In this document: positions 1 through 9,264 of the stretch, in pieces
Layout of the letters: every line of letters begins with the position of its first letter
How positions within the stretch are numbered: position 1 is the stretch's first letter
Source of the DNA: Liolophura sinensis
Lineage: Eukaryota; Mollusca; Polyplacophora; Chitonida; Chitonidae
Direction: 5' to 3'
DNA: 60,000 bases
NCBI RefSeq assembly: GCF_032854445.1
Contig: NC_088306.1
Location: 8,768,193-8,828,192, forward strand
Translations under genes and position numbers: made by a program
The notes under the pieces: generated by a model
Told to the model about the DNA's origin: nothing
What the model saw: only the letters and a program-made list of their open reading frames with translations
Databases searched by the model: none

Positions 1-125
1 GTACTCAAGAATATTTTACTTATACGACGGCCGCCAGCATAATGGTGGGAGGAAACCGGGCAGAGCCCAGGGAAAACCCACGACTATCCGCAGGTTGCTG
101 ACAGACCTTTCCACGTAAGACCCTT
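1..125 (-). mobile_element. SINE family A, minus, cut by window edge
   Basis: Complement of the 3' block (GTACTCAAGAATATTTTACT, TATACGACGGCCGCC, GGCAGAGCCC and CCGCAGGTTGC) is seen, and the tail lies left of the window. The head is absent beyond about 125. Confidence 0.88.
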
Positions 126-553
126 GTCTAACGCTGATTGGAGACCACTAGTTTTCCATCAATAGGGTGTGAATATTTCTAAGTCCGACATGGGAAATTT
201 GTTAGTATCTTAATGCTGAAGATCGACATTTTACACTGGGCACTCCGTTTCCTTCACTCATAAAACTGACCATCATGCATACTGATACCATTATAACTGA
301 AGCATTCTCTTCTGGTTAGGCTACAGCTTTAGGTGAGTTACTTTTTCACATAACATCCCAGGTGCGGTGGATTCATCCTAGATCTTAAGCCAATCTCCGT
401 TTCCTTCACAGATATACCATCCATCCTGGATCTTCAGTTAATCCCCGCTTCCTTGACAGATAAACCTTACATCGCCTTAGTATGTAGAATGTCTTCATTA
501 CAGCATAAACACGAGAAAGAATAAAGAACGAAACATTTTTTTTTCTTTATAAG

Positions 554-819
554 GGTTCCAAGGAGACAGTTGAACAGTTTTGAGGAAATTATCACGGCGC
601 TGTCACACGCACTTCCGGTAACTTTGTACATAGATGTACCCACGTGTAAACTGGGAAACTCCTCCAACAAATCCACGGAAACATTGAACGCTGGAGATGA
701 TTTTGCCATCCAGGGATATTCCGTCGATATCGACACATTTGAATTATTCAATTCTTCCGTGTTTGGACCATATCCTTATTTCGGGTTTTCAGATACGCCC
801 ATTGTGCGGACATCAAGAG
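554..819 (+). CDS. VirK-like gene, first visible exon
   Basis: This exon encodes the first half of domain copy 1, from NSFEEI to SDTPIV. The acceptor is most likely the AG at 552-553 after a T-rich tract; AGs at 561-562 and 568-569 would keep the same frame. The donor is GTAATA after 819, leaving one base of the next codon. No ATG lies in frame before it, so it is an internal exon. Confidence 0.75.
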
Positions 820-3800
820 GTAATAATAAAGTAAATGGTTCGTGTAATACTACAAAAATGCCCCTTTTCTGTTTTTCGTAAATTCTTGCCTACATATTGA
901 GCTATCTGTAATATCACTCACACTCATTCCTGAACTTGATTTTAGTCAGTGTCAGTGAAACGAAGATTTCATTGCCACGGGTGACATCATAAGTATTAAA
1001 AAACTAATGGCATAATAACTCAGTTTAAAGAATCACACAACAAGAAGAATGGCTTGTTGCCTAATGCTGGACGCTAAGCGATAGAGTATATCCTAATTGC
1101 ATCTATATCTACACTGATGTCGACAAAACCAAGTGTGTGGTTTTCGATGCTACAAGCAACCCTAAAATTCGATCAGTTGTTCTGTCAATCAGCAGGTCAT
1201 ACTTTTGCATCGTTTGTTTTAACATGGGCCATTCACTTAATAAGGGGTCTTGGTGCAAGATGACACGAAACGCGGTATGTTGCTGTTTTTTGTGCGTTTG
1301 TTTGTTGGTAGTGTTTGGCTTGTTTGTTGCGTTTTTATAGTTAAGTTTGTCTTGTTTTTAAATGGCTTAGCCCAATATCTGTTAACCATAGTTTCTCACC
1401 GTGACAAATGATGCTGTTCTCACAGGTGACATGTTTCAGCTCCGCGAAGGGAAGTTCTATTCCGTTGGGGGTATCTTCTTAACAGTCACATGGTTAAATC
1501 CGGCCAACTACTCCAGAGCACAGCAGTTCATATTCGGCTGTCAGCTCCATGACCCTACCCGGGGGAACAGGTATCTACTTAACTCACAGTTACCTCCCTT
1601 ACACTATTACGTTTACGTGTATGTAACACAGAGGTTTGTACTCGGCAGACAAAGATGATTGATGTTTTGCAATCCCTTAGATTATTACGTCTTCGTGTTC
1701 GTGTTTGTAACACAGAGATTTATGCTCAACAGACAGATAGATGATTGGTGTTTTCCAATCCCTTAGATTATTACGTCTTCGTGTTCGTGTTTGTAACACA
1801 GAGATTTATGCTCAACAGACAGATAGATGATTGGTGTTTTCCAATCCCTTAGATTATTACGTCTTCGTGTTCGTGTTTGTAACACAGAGATTTGTGCTCA
1901 ACAGACGGATGATTGGTGTTTTCCAATCCCTTAGATTATTACGTCTTCGTGTTCGTGTTTGTAACACAGAGATTTGTACTCAACACACAGAAACATGATT
2001 GTGTTTTCCAATCCCTTAGATTATTACGTATACCTGTTCGTGTTTGTAACACAGAGATTTGTGCTTAACAGACGGACAGATGATTGGTGCTTTCCAATCC
2101 CTTAGATTATTACGTCTTCGTGTTCGTGTTTGTAACACAGATTTGTACTCAACACATAGAAACATGATTGTGTTTTCCAATCCCTTAGATTATTACGTCT
2201 TCGTGTTCGTGTTTGTAACACAAAGATTTGTACTCAACAGACAGAAATATGATTGATGTTTTCCAGTCCCTGTTTAGAATGACTTACGATAAAACTCAGG
2301 TGTACCTTATTCTTGGCCTAGACTGTACGGAGTAAAGCAAATATAGTTTGCATCACCATTGTTCTTGAATGTAATGAATTCTTTACTTTGCGCAAGGCAT
2401 GGCTCAAAGATTTCTCAACAATTCACACTCATCCATGGTAAGACGAATAGCAAGCCTACATTCTCGGCTTCATGTTGATTGGGTTGGCTTGCACGAATTT
2501 TACATAGCTCACATGGAATGTACTTTTTCCACAGTGGACAGATAATGGCTGTGACTTCAGACCTTAACCTCACCCGGGTCAACAGCTTCGGTCAGCTGGT
2601 TTCCGCCATAAAGAGCGGCTACAACTTCCGGTTTTATGTGCGGTATATGAACTGCAAACAAGGTCCTAAAGTCAACGCTTTTGCTGGAGGTATTATTGAA
2701 GGTACGAAAATAATAATCCGAGTGATTTCATCCCCGTAAGCCTTATACATGCATATGTCTTTCGACTTTTGTTGATCAGCATATGCATTGTGACAAAGAG
2801 AATGGTTATTAACTTGTCTGGGTTTATCAGTCCAGCACCTTGTGTTAGTAACTTAAACAGGTTTTACCCTTGCCCACGGAAACAGACCGCGCTAACATGT
2901 GACCGCGCTAAGTGGTATATAATATAAGACTTACAACATAAAGAACAAAACCAGAGCAGAGAGGACCTGTGATAATTGGTAAATGGTCAGACGCAACCGG
3001 TGAAACGTGGCCACTTGTCAGTTTATCTCAGTTAGTGTTTTATTCTAAGACACTACTAAAAGAGTAACTGTTAAGTCCTTGGTGTTTAGAATTAAGATGG
3101 GTATATAGGACACACACTGGTTAGCCTGGTGTCAAACACTGCGACTGGTTGGACTGTATTATGTGTTAACTTGGATAACATCATACGGAGGCAATAAAAT
3201 AAATACGTTGGCGTTTTGACAAGCTTATTGGTAAAGGTTCTCGTCATGCTACAACTGGAATAAAGCTGACAGGAAGGCCAAGTAAAGAACCAAGGGTAAA
3301 TGTGGCATGATATCATTATATTTTTCGACAAGACCGGTAATACCAGATGTTTATCCTGACAACAACATTATTACTAACTATGTCCCTCCCAGATTTCTTG
3401 CCATCGTTATAGAAGATGAGTTTGCCTTTCACATGTGCGAAAATCGTGTTGTACTTTGTCACTCTGGGAGATGAATTTGTCAAACATTAATTTAATTAAA
3501 CCTTTTACATCATGTTACTTCTCTCCGGTCCGCCAGCAACCTGCGGATGGTCGTGGGTTTCAACCGGGCTCTGCCCGGTTTCCTCCCACCATAATGCTGG
3601 TCACCGTCGTATAAGTGAAATATTATTGAGTACGGCGTAAAACACCAATCAAATAAATAAATAAATCATGTTACATCTGGAATAAGATTGACAGGAAGGT
3701 TAAGTAAAGAAACCAAGGGTAGATTTGACATGGTATTTTTCGACAAGATGAGTTTGTCAGTCATTTAATCCGTTAAACCTTTATGAAAGTCCCAAAACCA

Positions 3801-4591
3801 AAATTGGCTTGAAATATGTGAGAAATCCTGTTCAAGTTTGTCAGTCACTTACTTTTACCTATATGTAATGCATTTTGCTGATGTCACACGTTGAGAATTA
3901 CAGGTTTGTTTGATTGATATAAATTTGTTCTCTTGAGATATAAGGCAAGTTATGTACTTTCTGAGTTCTTTGATGGTTTGTGTTGAACGTATAGTTTTGG
4001 AAATTGAGTTTTGCTAATATTGACCCGGAACGTCCATTTAGGCTGACGGCTAGTGAACGAATCTATGCGTCGAAACAGACATTTGTATACCAGCCGTCAA
4101 CCAAATAGGATGTTCGAGGTTAATAATCGCAAAGTCAATTCCCAAAACGACGTATAAGACAACTACCCACACCCCTCCCAAAAAGGACCAGAGAAAGTAG
4201 ATAAAGCACAAAAATAGGACAGTTTTCAATGATGTTAGAAGACGCAAAGTGTATGTTTTAGACGAGTGTTTCTTTCGAAGCCCTTAAACGTTAACAATTG
4301 TCAGGTAAATGAAAATAGTTTGTATTCCTCTTTTGGGTTACAACAGGAATGAACCTCGATCCGATGGGGAAATCGGTATCATTTGGTAAATCCAAATTGA
4401 TCACAAACTACCAAGGCTCTGGTTACGTCACAGACGTTGTCACCGGCGTCATCTACGAGAATGGCTTCTACGCAACGTTCACGGCCTCTGATGACTACGT
4501 ACAGACCTTCAAGAGAGTGTACATCGAGACGTTTGTGTGCGACATGACCTCATCCTCTGTTCAGGGTGCCGTGGACTTGTACATGTACTAG
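554..4591 (+). CDS. Two-domain VirK-like protein, 3' four exons (gene span)
   Basis: Four exons (554-819, 1426-1570, 2535-2701, 4347-4591) join in one frame with GT-AG borders and matching phases (1, 2, 1), giving 273 residues to a TAG stop. The 5' end is outside the window or in an unrecognised exon. The protein holds two related copies of one domain. Each starts NSF-x-x-(I/L)-(I/V)-x-A, then a beta-like strand ending in a Cys-Lys pair, and each ends near a Phe-x-Cys segment (FGCQL in copy 1, FVCDM in copy 2). This pattern resembles the VirK family (Pfam VirK), which also has secreted-looking animal members; their function is not known to me. Two potential N-glycosylation sites (NSS, NKS) and paired cysteines would suit an extracellular protein, but no signal peptide is visible. 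Exon structure is solid; the family call is moderate and made from memory of the pattern. Confidence 0.7.
1051..1197 (+). pseudogene. Relic of a duplicated VirK-like exon
   Basis: One reading frame gives EEWLVA, a TAA stop at about 1062, then a stretch containing IYIYTDVDKTKC and NPKIRSVVLSIS, ending at an AG/GTCATA donor-like site. The layout (EE, a hydrophobic helix, a strand with TDV, then a Lys-Cys) matches the start of the domain in exon 554-819 and its second copy. The in-frame stop, and borders that do not fit the phase 1 of its neighbours, argue that it is not spliced into the normal transcript. It may instead be an independent chance frame. Confidence 0.3.
1426..1570 (+). CDS. VirK-like gene, second exon
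   Basis: The exon follows TTCTCACAG and completes a Gly codon split after its first base. It encodes the second half of domain copy 1, from DMFQLREGKF to the FGCQL segment. It ends AACAG/GTATCT in phase 2. The reading frame stays open into the intron to 1658, which is not coding on the splice evidence. Confidence 0.85.
1590..2275 (+). repeat. Minisatellite of about 85 bp, 8 copies, in intron
   Basis: The landmark AATCCCTTAG recurs at about 1671, 1757, 1843, 1925, 2010, 2096 and 2179, with a diverged last copy near 2264, so the period is 82-86 bp. Each unit also holds a shorter TTCGTGTTCGTGTTTG motif. The array begins about 25 bp after the donor of the exon ending at 1570. Copies differ at few positions, so the array is fairly young. 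Confidence 0.95.
2535..2701 (+). CDS. VirK-like gene, third exon
   Basis: The acceptor is TTTTTCCACAG; the first base T completes an AG-T serine codon from the previous exon. The exon encodes a linker and the start of domain copy 2, from VNSFGQLVSAIKSG through MNCKQG to AGGIIE. The donor is GTACGA in phase 1. Confidence 0.85.
2938..3055 (+). repeat. Dispersed repeat family D, partial copy
   Basis: The copy contains GATAATTGGTAAATGGTCAG, an ACCGGTGAAA segment and CAGTTAGTGTTTTATTC, the core landmarks of a repeat of about 250 bp seen more than a dozen times in this window on both strands (family D). Only the left half is present here, inside the third intron of the VirK-like gene. Confidence 0.75.
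3245..3900 (+). repeat. Direct duplication in intron, split by a SINE
   Basis: A stretch with GGAATAAAGCTGACAGGAAG and later TTTTTCGACAAGA at 3245-3508 recurs, diverged, at 3667-3900 in the same order. The SINE at 3519-3664 lies between the two copies and has its own target duplication, so the intron was duplicated first and the SINE landed at the junction later. Confidence 0.7.
3519..3664 (+). mobile_element. SINE family A, 5'-truncated copy
   Basis: This copy has the conserved 3' block of the main SINE (CCTCCCACCATAATGCTGG, GTCGTATAAGTGAAATATT, ACGGCGTAAAACACCAATC) and an AAATA-type tail, but lacks the tRNA-like head. It is flanked by a perfect 10-bp direct repeat ATCATGTTAC at 3509-3518 and 3665-3674, which is the target-site duplication. 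Confidence 0.92.
4050..4275 (-). repeat. Dispersed repeat family C, minus copy
   Basis: On the minus strand this matches copies at 18295-18625 (minus), 40800-41175 (plus) and 48230-48500 (plus). Shared landmarks are CGACGCATAGATTC, TTGGTTGACGGCTG and CAAAACGACG or its complement. No long open frame is shared by the copies, so it is probably a non-autonomous element. The copy lies just upstream of the last exon of the VirK-like gene. Confidence 0.8.
4347..4591 (+). CDS. VirK-like gene, terminal exon
   Basis: The acceptor is GGTTACAACAG; GA completes the split Gly codon. The exon encodes the rest of domain copy 2 (SVSFGKSKL, a GVIYENGFYATF strand, and IETFVCDM) and ends with TAG at 4589-4591. 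The region around the stop (about 4572-4606) recurs at 4663-4697 as a diverged direct repeat in the 3' UTR. Confidence 0.87.
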
Positions 4592-4840
4592 ACTTCTAAA
4601 TGGACACGTAGTCCTCACACTGGAAACTTGTTCAAGTACCAACCTGTAGTCACTTTTCCACGGACTTACGGACATGTACTAGAATTCTAAATGGACATTT
4701 ATTTATAAAAATTAACACTTATGTTAACATCAGAGTTCCTTTGACACATAACACGTCCTGATTCATTTCCCATGCCTGACAACTATTTTAGAATGTTCGT
4801 CGTAACGTTGCAAAGAAATAAATCGGAAGTTGTTATCTAC
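4592..4840 (+). terminator. 3' UTR and polyadenylation signal of the VirK-like gene
   Basis: AATAAA lies at 4817-4822, about 230 bp after the stop codon. This is the first good poly(A) signal downstream, so cleavage near 4835-4845 is expected. The true end cannot be read from DNA alone. Confidence 0.55.
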
Positions 4841-5355
4841 ATAAAAATCTGTAATTTTATGCTCTCAACTTTTAAATGCCTCTTAAGAAACTTGGTTATG
4901 TTGTAAAACTTGTCCGCATACGAGACAATTCCTCGTGTACATTTAGCACTCCGTGTTACAAGCCTATTCAAATAAAACATTCCCTTCTGTTCAGTAAACG
5001 CTGTGTACTCAACATTTTCATTGTCCCTGCTGATGTCAATTAGCATAATGATTAGGCCATGCATCGAGCGTATCAGCGGTAATATCACTCTGCATACGGA
5101 GTCAGATCGAATAGTCAGAGCTGGTGAAGACTGTTAGGACATAGCTTTGATAACCCGCACATATAACAACTCAATCATACATGTCTGTGAACCTGACTGG
5201 ATGAAAGCGGTATCAACGGTATGACAACTCACATTATTCTACATCTGTCCAATAAAAATGGATCTATAGGCCTACCTTCAATGATCACATTCAACTAGTT
5301 AACCATTTAGGCTTTGGATTAAACCGTCAAAAGTATCATTTCTACTTGCTACAGA

Positions 5356-5590
5356 ATTTATTTATTTATTTATTTATTTATCGATTTATTTGGTTGGTGC
5401 TTTACGCCGTACTAAAGAGTGTTTAACTTATACGACATCGGCCAGCATTATGGTGGGAGGACAATGGGCAGACCAGGGGAAACCCACAACCACCCGCAGA
5501 CATTCCCATATATGGCCGAAGAAGAAAACAGCATAGGCTGGACTCGAACTCACAGCGGCGTCGGCCAGGGCCACGTTGGTCGGAGATAAC
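5356..5590 (-). mobile_element. SINE family A, nearly full-length, minus
   Basis: Read on the minus strand it has a degraded tRNA-like head with a B-box-like GAGTTCGAGTCC, the central CCCACCATAATGCTGG block and the GTATAAG block, ending in a TTTA-rich (plus-strand) tail. It is diverged from the consensus formed by the other copies and no clear target duplication was seen. Confidence 0.85.
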
Positions 5591-5757
5591 AATTGGGTAC
5601 ATATCACAACATTGTTTCTCGAGCACAGCTTTATTACATCACTTCATTTAGTCTTGAATTTGAAATCTCTTCAACGATACATCATCTCGCTACAATCGCC
5701 ATTAGTGAAGCTGAAAGGGGTGTAATACCAGACACAAAAATACGGGAAACCACCAAG

Positions 5758-5760
<3 letters not shown>

Positions 5761-5819
<59 letters not shown>
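5761..5819. repeat. (TA)n microsatellite
   Basis: An uninterrupted alternating TA tract of nearly 60 bp. It makes artefactual Tyr-Ile reading frames on both strands, which are not genes. Confidence 0.98.
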
Positions 5820-5822
<3 letters not shown>

Positions 5823-7279
5823 TTTTCAAGGGAGGCTACTCTGATGATGGTAAATACCAGAGGAAAAAAAACATGATGCACCACTGATAGTACTATACTT
5901 ACTTATATCACTGTGTAGAGTAACAGTTTCTGTCATGGTGTCTGGTAGAAATCAAAAGGGTAACTATCACAAAAACTTTAAACCGATAATATTAAACCGA
6001 TACATAAATATTTATATTTCAGTGTAAAACTAACAAGCATTATTTACAATTCAGCACGGTTATAGGAGCCTATACACAAGGTAATTAACAATATTAAACC
6101 GTGTCCCGTTAAAGTCTAATTACTTCTTATATGTTAACAACGTCGGTACTTATATACAAGTATCTTTCTGTTGCGACCGATATGCTGACGTATTATTTTC
6201 TAAGATGTTGAATGAGAGGAGTCCTATGATTTCGCATGTACTACCCGCGACACTCTAGACTGCGCATGGAGCACTGATAGTTCCGCAGTAATGTCGCTAT
6301 GATTGGTCAGTTTAGTCTGTTGCCAAGGGAGCCCGCAATCTAGTTTCTGAAAATTCACGCGTCTAGGAGAATGTAAATGGGAAAATGACAGACAAAAGAC
6401 CTCGGCTTTACCATACTTTCCGGTACTTCTCTTTGTGTGCTCTTGTTTTTAAGAAAAAGTTTAACTCCAATAGCAACCTTTAAATGTGTGAAAAATTTTT
6501 CAAAGGTCTAGGTTTCATTTCTTAAATCGTCATTTTTCAAAATTAGTCAGGTGAAGAAGAACAGTTTTGAACCAAGGCCAAAACACACCTCAATCACCAG
6601 AGAGAACCTAGAGTGCGCATGTTAAATTTTCAATTTTCATTTGGTCACGTGAGTGTTGCTTCGTCTCCCATCGCCATGTCAGCCTGTATTCATGTTGCAC
6701 CTCGCATCTGATCTGATCATTGTTTTCTTGTGACATTCAGACCACAGACTGGCTCTGGGTAGCGTTTTCAGCCAATAGCAGTCTCACGTTTCCAAGGACT
6801 CATTCCTGCAGGAAAGACCTTCACATGAACATCCGCTGGGCGCGGCAAAGTAAACCGCATATACTGAATGACAAGTCTGACGCGAGGAAACGTCATATTG
6901 AAATTAACACAATCAAACACCTGCAAGGCCTCTAAGCCTATAAATAAATCTGTAATATTGACTGTAACTAACTTCATTATCTGTAAGAGCCAATAAGTGG
7001 TCTTAACCGGATAGAGTTCATTATTAAATATCGTCAAGATGTTACTTAATGAACTCTGTCCTGCACAAGTAAACTGCATAGCCAGTTTTCCTATGGAGCG
7101 TCGAGACAAAGTAATTAAAAGTAAGTAATGAACAACAGATTACCCATCGCACGAGGAAGGAATTGTTCCTTTCTCATCTACCATTCATCTCCAGTTACTG
7201 TCTTTCGTGAAAAGTGCGTAGATTACAACAGTCTTTTAATTACTATATACGTTATATTACAATGTAAATGACAGTGACG
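5820..7279. other. Intergenic, no gene seen
   Basis: Between the (TA)n tract and the 100-bp tandem repeat I see no supported exon. The stretch at about 6450-6640 shares landmarks (GAACAGTTTTGAACCAAGGC and an AGAGAGAACCT end) with 24540-24690 and is probably another diverged dispersed repeat. The reading frame at 6720-6935 has no support beyond being open. Confidence 0.5.
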
Positions 7280-7580
7280 GCTTCGACTGATTTGAATGGG
7301 TATCTAAGTAATTCTGTTCACCAATGAGGTCAATATCTACATTCCCGCCCTGTTCAAGCAATAACATGAGCAGGTACTGGTTTAGACGATTTAAATAGGT
7401 ATCTACGTAAATTCTATTCACCCATGAAGTCAATATCTACATTCCCGTCCTGTTCAAGCAATACCATGAGCAGGTACTGGTTTAGACGATTTGAATAGGT
7501 ATCTACGTAATTCTATTCACCCATGAAGTCATTATCTACATTCCCGTCTTGCTCACGCAATATCACGAGCAGTTATTATA
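7280..7580 (+). repeat. Tandem repeat of about 100 bp, 3 copies
   Basis: Units begin near 7289, 7388 and 7488 with GATTTGAATAGGTATCTACG-like sequence and contain ATATCTACATTCCCG and CATGAGCAGGTACTGG. The last copy is diverged at its end. It lies downstream of the CARD gene. Confidence 0.9.
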
Positions 7581-7943
7581 CCTAGCCCGAACTGAATTTT
7601 AGGTATGGTACATTTATTCAAGCGTCACCAAGGCTGCCGGGTTTAACCCAGGAAACCCTATCTCCACTGTCGGCTAATCAGCATGGATTCTGTATCTCGT
7701 GCATTTATGCAGCAAAACGTACCATATACTGGCTATAAACAATTTGATAGCACACCAACAACTTTGTTTCTTTTTTTTTCAAAGTGTTAAATTGTGGGTG
7801 AGCTTTATGCATTTATATTTCGGCCTGAATTCTTTTTATCGTTTTAATTCGCAGAACAGTACTTTGGTACCCAAATAGCAGGTAAAACTCAGCTGCTCAA
7901 TTTTGATGGGTTACCCAATGTCGTGTGGTGACAGGATCACAAG

Positions 7944-7949
7944 TTTATT
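7944..7949 (-). terminator. Poly(A) signal of the CARD gene
   Basis: TTTATT on the plus strand is AATAAA on the minus strand, 65 bp past the TAA stop at 8014-8016. This is a good position for the 3' end signal of the minus-strand gene. Confidence 0.6.
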
Positions 7950-8013
7950 TCAACGGGACAAATGACTACAGCAAAACTTTGGACAAGTGTAAACCTGTAT
8001 GCCTTTAAGATGT

Positions 8014-9264
8014 TTACTGAATTCTCTTGCCTATGATGATCTTCTCTCCAAGCTGGAAATTTCCTTTATTATGGCCGGTGCTTGCCCCAAGGCCCTGACT
8101 TAGACTGTGGTATGGTTGTCCGTATCGCACTTTAGTGTCAAGGCGGTATTGACCCCCTGACAACGTCTCCGACATATGATGCGCCCGGGGATTGATCCCC
8201 CTCTCTGTCATGGGGGGTCCGGTGGCTGGTTTGGGCTTCCGGCCGTTGACCACCTGTCCGTCTACCGGGGAGCCACCCCGACGAAGGGGAGGCAAAAAGG
8301 AATTCTTGAACGACCTGTTTGTGTCAATTTTCAAACTGTCTCCTTTGTCGGCATACGCATGTAACCGATTGACCGAGGACTCGATGGCTGCATAGCTAGC
8401 CAAGTCCTTTTCTGCAGCCGCTAGTTTTGACTTCAAGTCATTCACCTCGTTTTCCAGAATCTCAATTTTCTTGTCCTTTTGTTTAGAGGCTATCTTCAAG
8501 TCTTGGAGCTGTTTCTTCATGACCGACATCAAGGCGGATTGCCAAACATTGCCCGCGTTTTTAGTTCTCTCTTTGGTTCGCGCTTCTTCGCCTTTACTCT
8601 CCTGTTCCTTTACTAAATCGCTATACTTAGCCACTTCCTCTTTAAGAGTGTGCAAGTGTTCGTCGTTTTGTATGGCAAATCGTTTGTACGCCTGTACCAG
8701 ACTAGTGGCGTTACCATCCGCCCCCAGATGCATGATTATCCAGTCTCGTTCCTCCTGCAGACTCTCGTACTTCCTCTCCACCTCACTCAGATGACTCAGC
8801 TTCTCTAAAACTTTGTCCATGTCTTCTAACAAGGTCGTCAGTTCAGGCTTGGGAATGCCTATGTCATCTGTGTCCAGTGTTTTCTTCGATACACCTTGAA
8901 CGCTGTTTATTTTTCGCCTGATTCGGTCCAGTGTTGACTCTTGTTCTTCGATTTTCTCTTGAACACGCCTTAAAGAAGAGTCGTTCGCGAGGTTGAACTT
9001 TATCTGGCGATTAAGTTGTTCCTTGTGTTTCGCGTCCAGCTCTAGCATGTTTTGTTTGAGCGACGATATCTGCGCCTTCAGCAAGGACACTTCTTCGCAC
9101 GACCCCTTCAGCCTCTGCTGCAGGTCACAGATGGTTGACTGGTTTTGCTTATTTTCCTCTTCGTGTTTGAAGGTTTGCATTATTTGCTTTTCTTTGATGG
9201 CCAATGTTTTATCCTTCTCCGTGAATTCGCTTTTCCAAGAATTTTTTACTAGTTCTTCTCTGAC
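8014..9264 (-). CDS. CARD gene, terminal exon (coiled coil and tail)
   Basis: This exon encodes the last 416 residues. The acceptor is a TTTTCTTTTTC tract followed by GAAAAAG, giving VREELVKNSW as first residues; an upstream in-frame ATG at 9273 lies inside the acceptor and is not a start. Heptads of Leu, Ile and charged residues run to about 8340, then the Gly/Pro/Arg-rich tail. Plus-strand frames here are mirror images of this exon. Confidence 0.92.
   Translation of the reverse strand, partial: VREELVKNSWKSEFTEKDKTLAIKEKQIMQTFKHEEENKQNQSTICDLQQRLKGSCEEVSLLKAQISSLKQNMLELDAKHKEQLNRQIKFNLANDSSLRRVQEKIEEQESTLDRIRRKINSVQGVSKKTLDTDDIGIPKPELTTLLEDMDKVLEKLSHLSEVERKYESLQEERDWIIMHLGADGNATSLVQAYKRFAIQNDEHLHTLKEEVAKYSDLVKEQESKGEEARTKERTKNAGNVWQSALMSVMKKQLQDLKIASKQKDKKIEILENEVNDLKSKLAAAEKDLASYAAIESSVNRLHAYADKGDSLKIDTNRSFKNSFLPPLRRGGSPVDGQVVNGRKPKPATGPPMTERGINPRAHHMSETLSGGQYRLDTKVRYGQPYHSLSQGLGASTGHNKGNFQLGEKIIIGKRIQ

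Noticed and set aside
5593-5884. Tyr-Ile-rich reading frames
   Set aside because: They are translations of the (TA)n tract.
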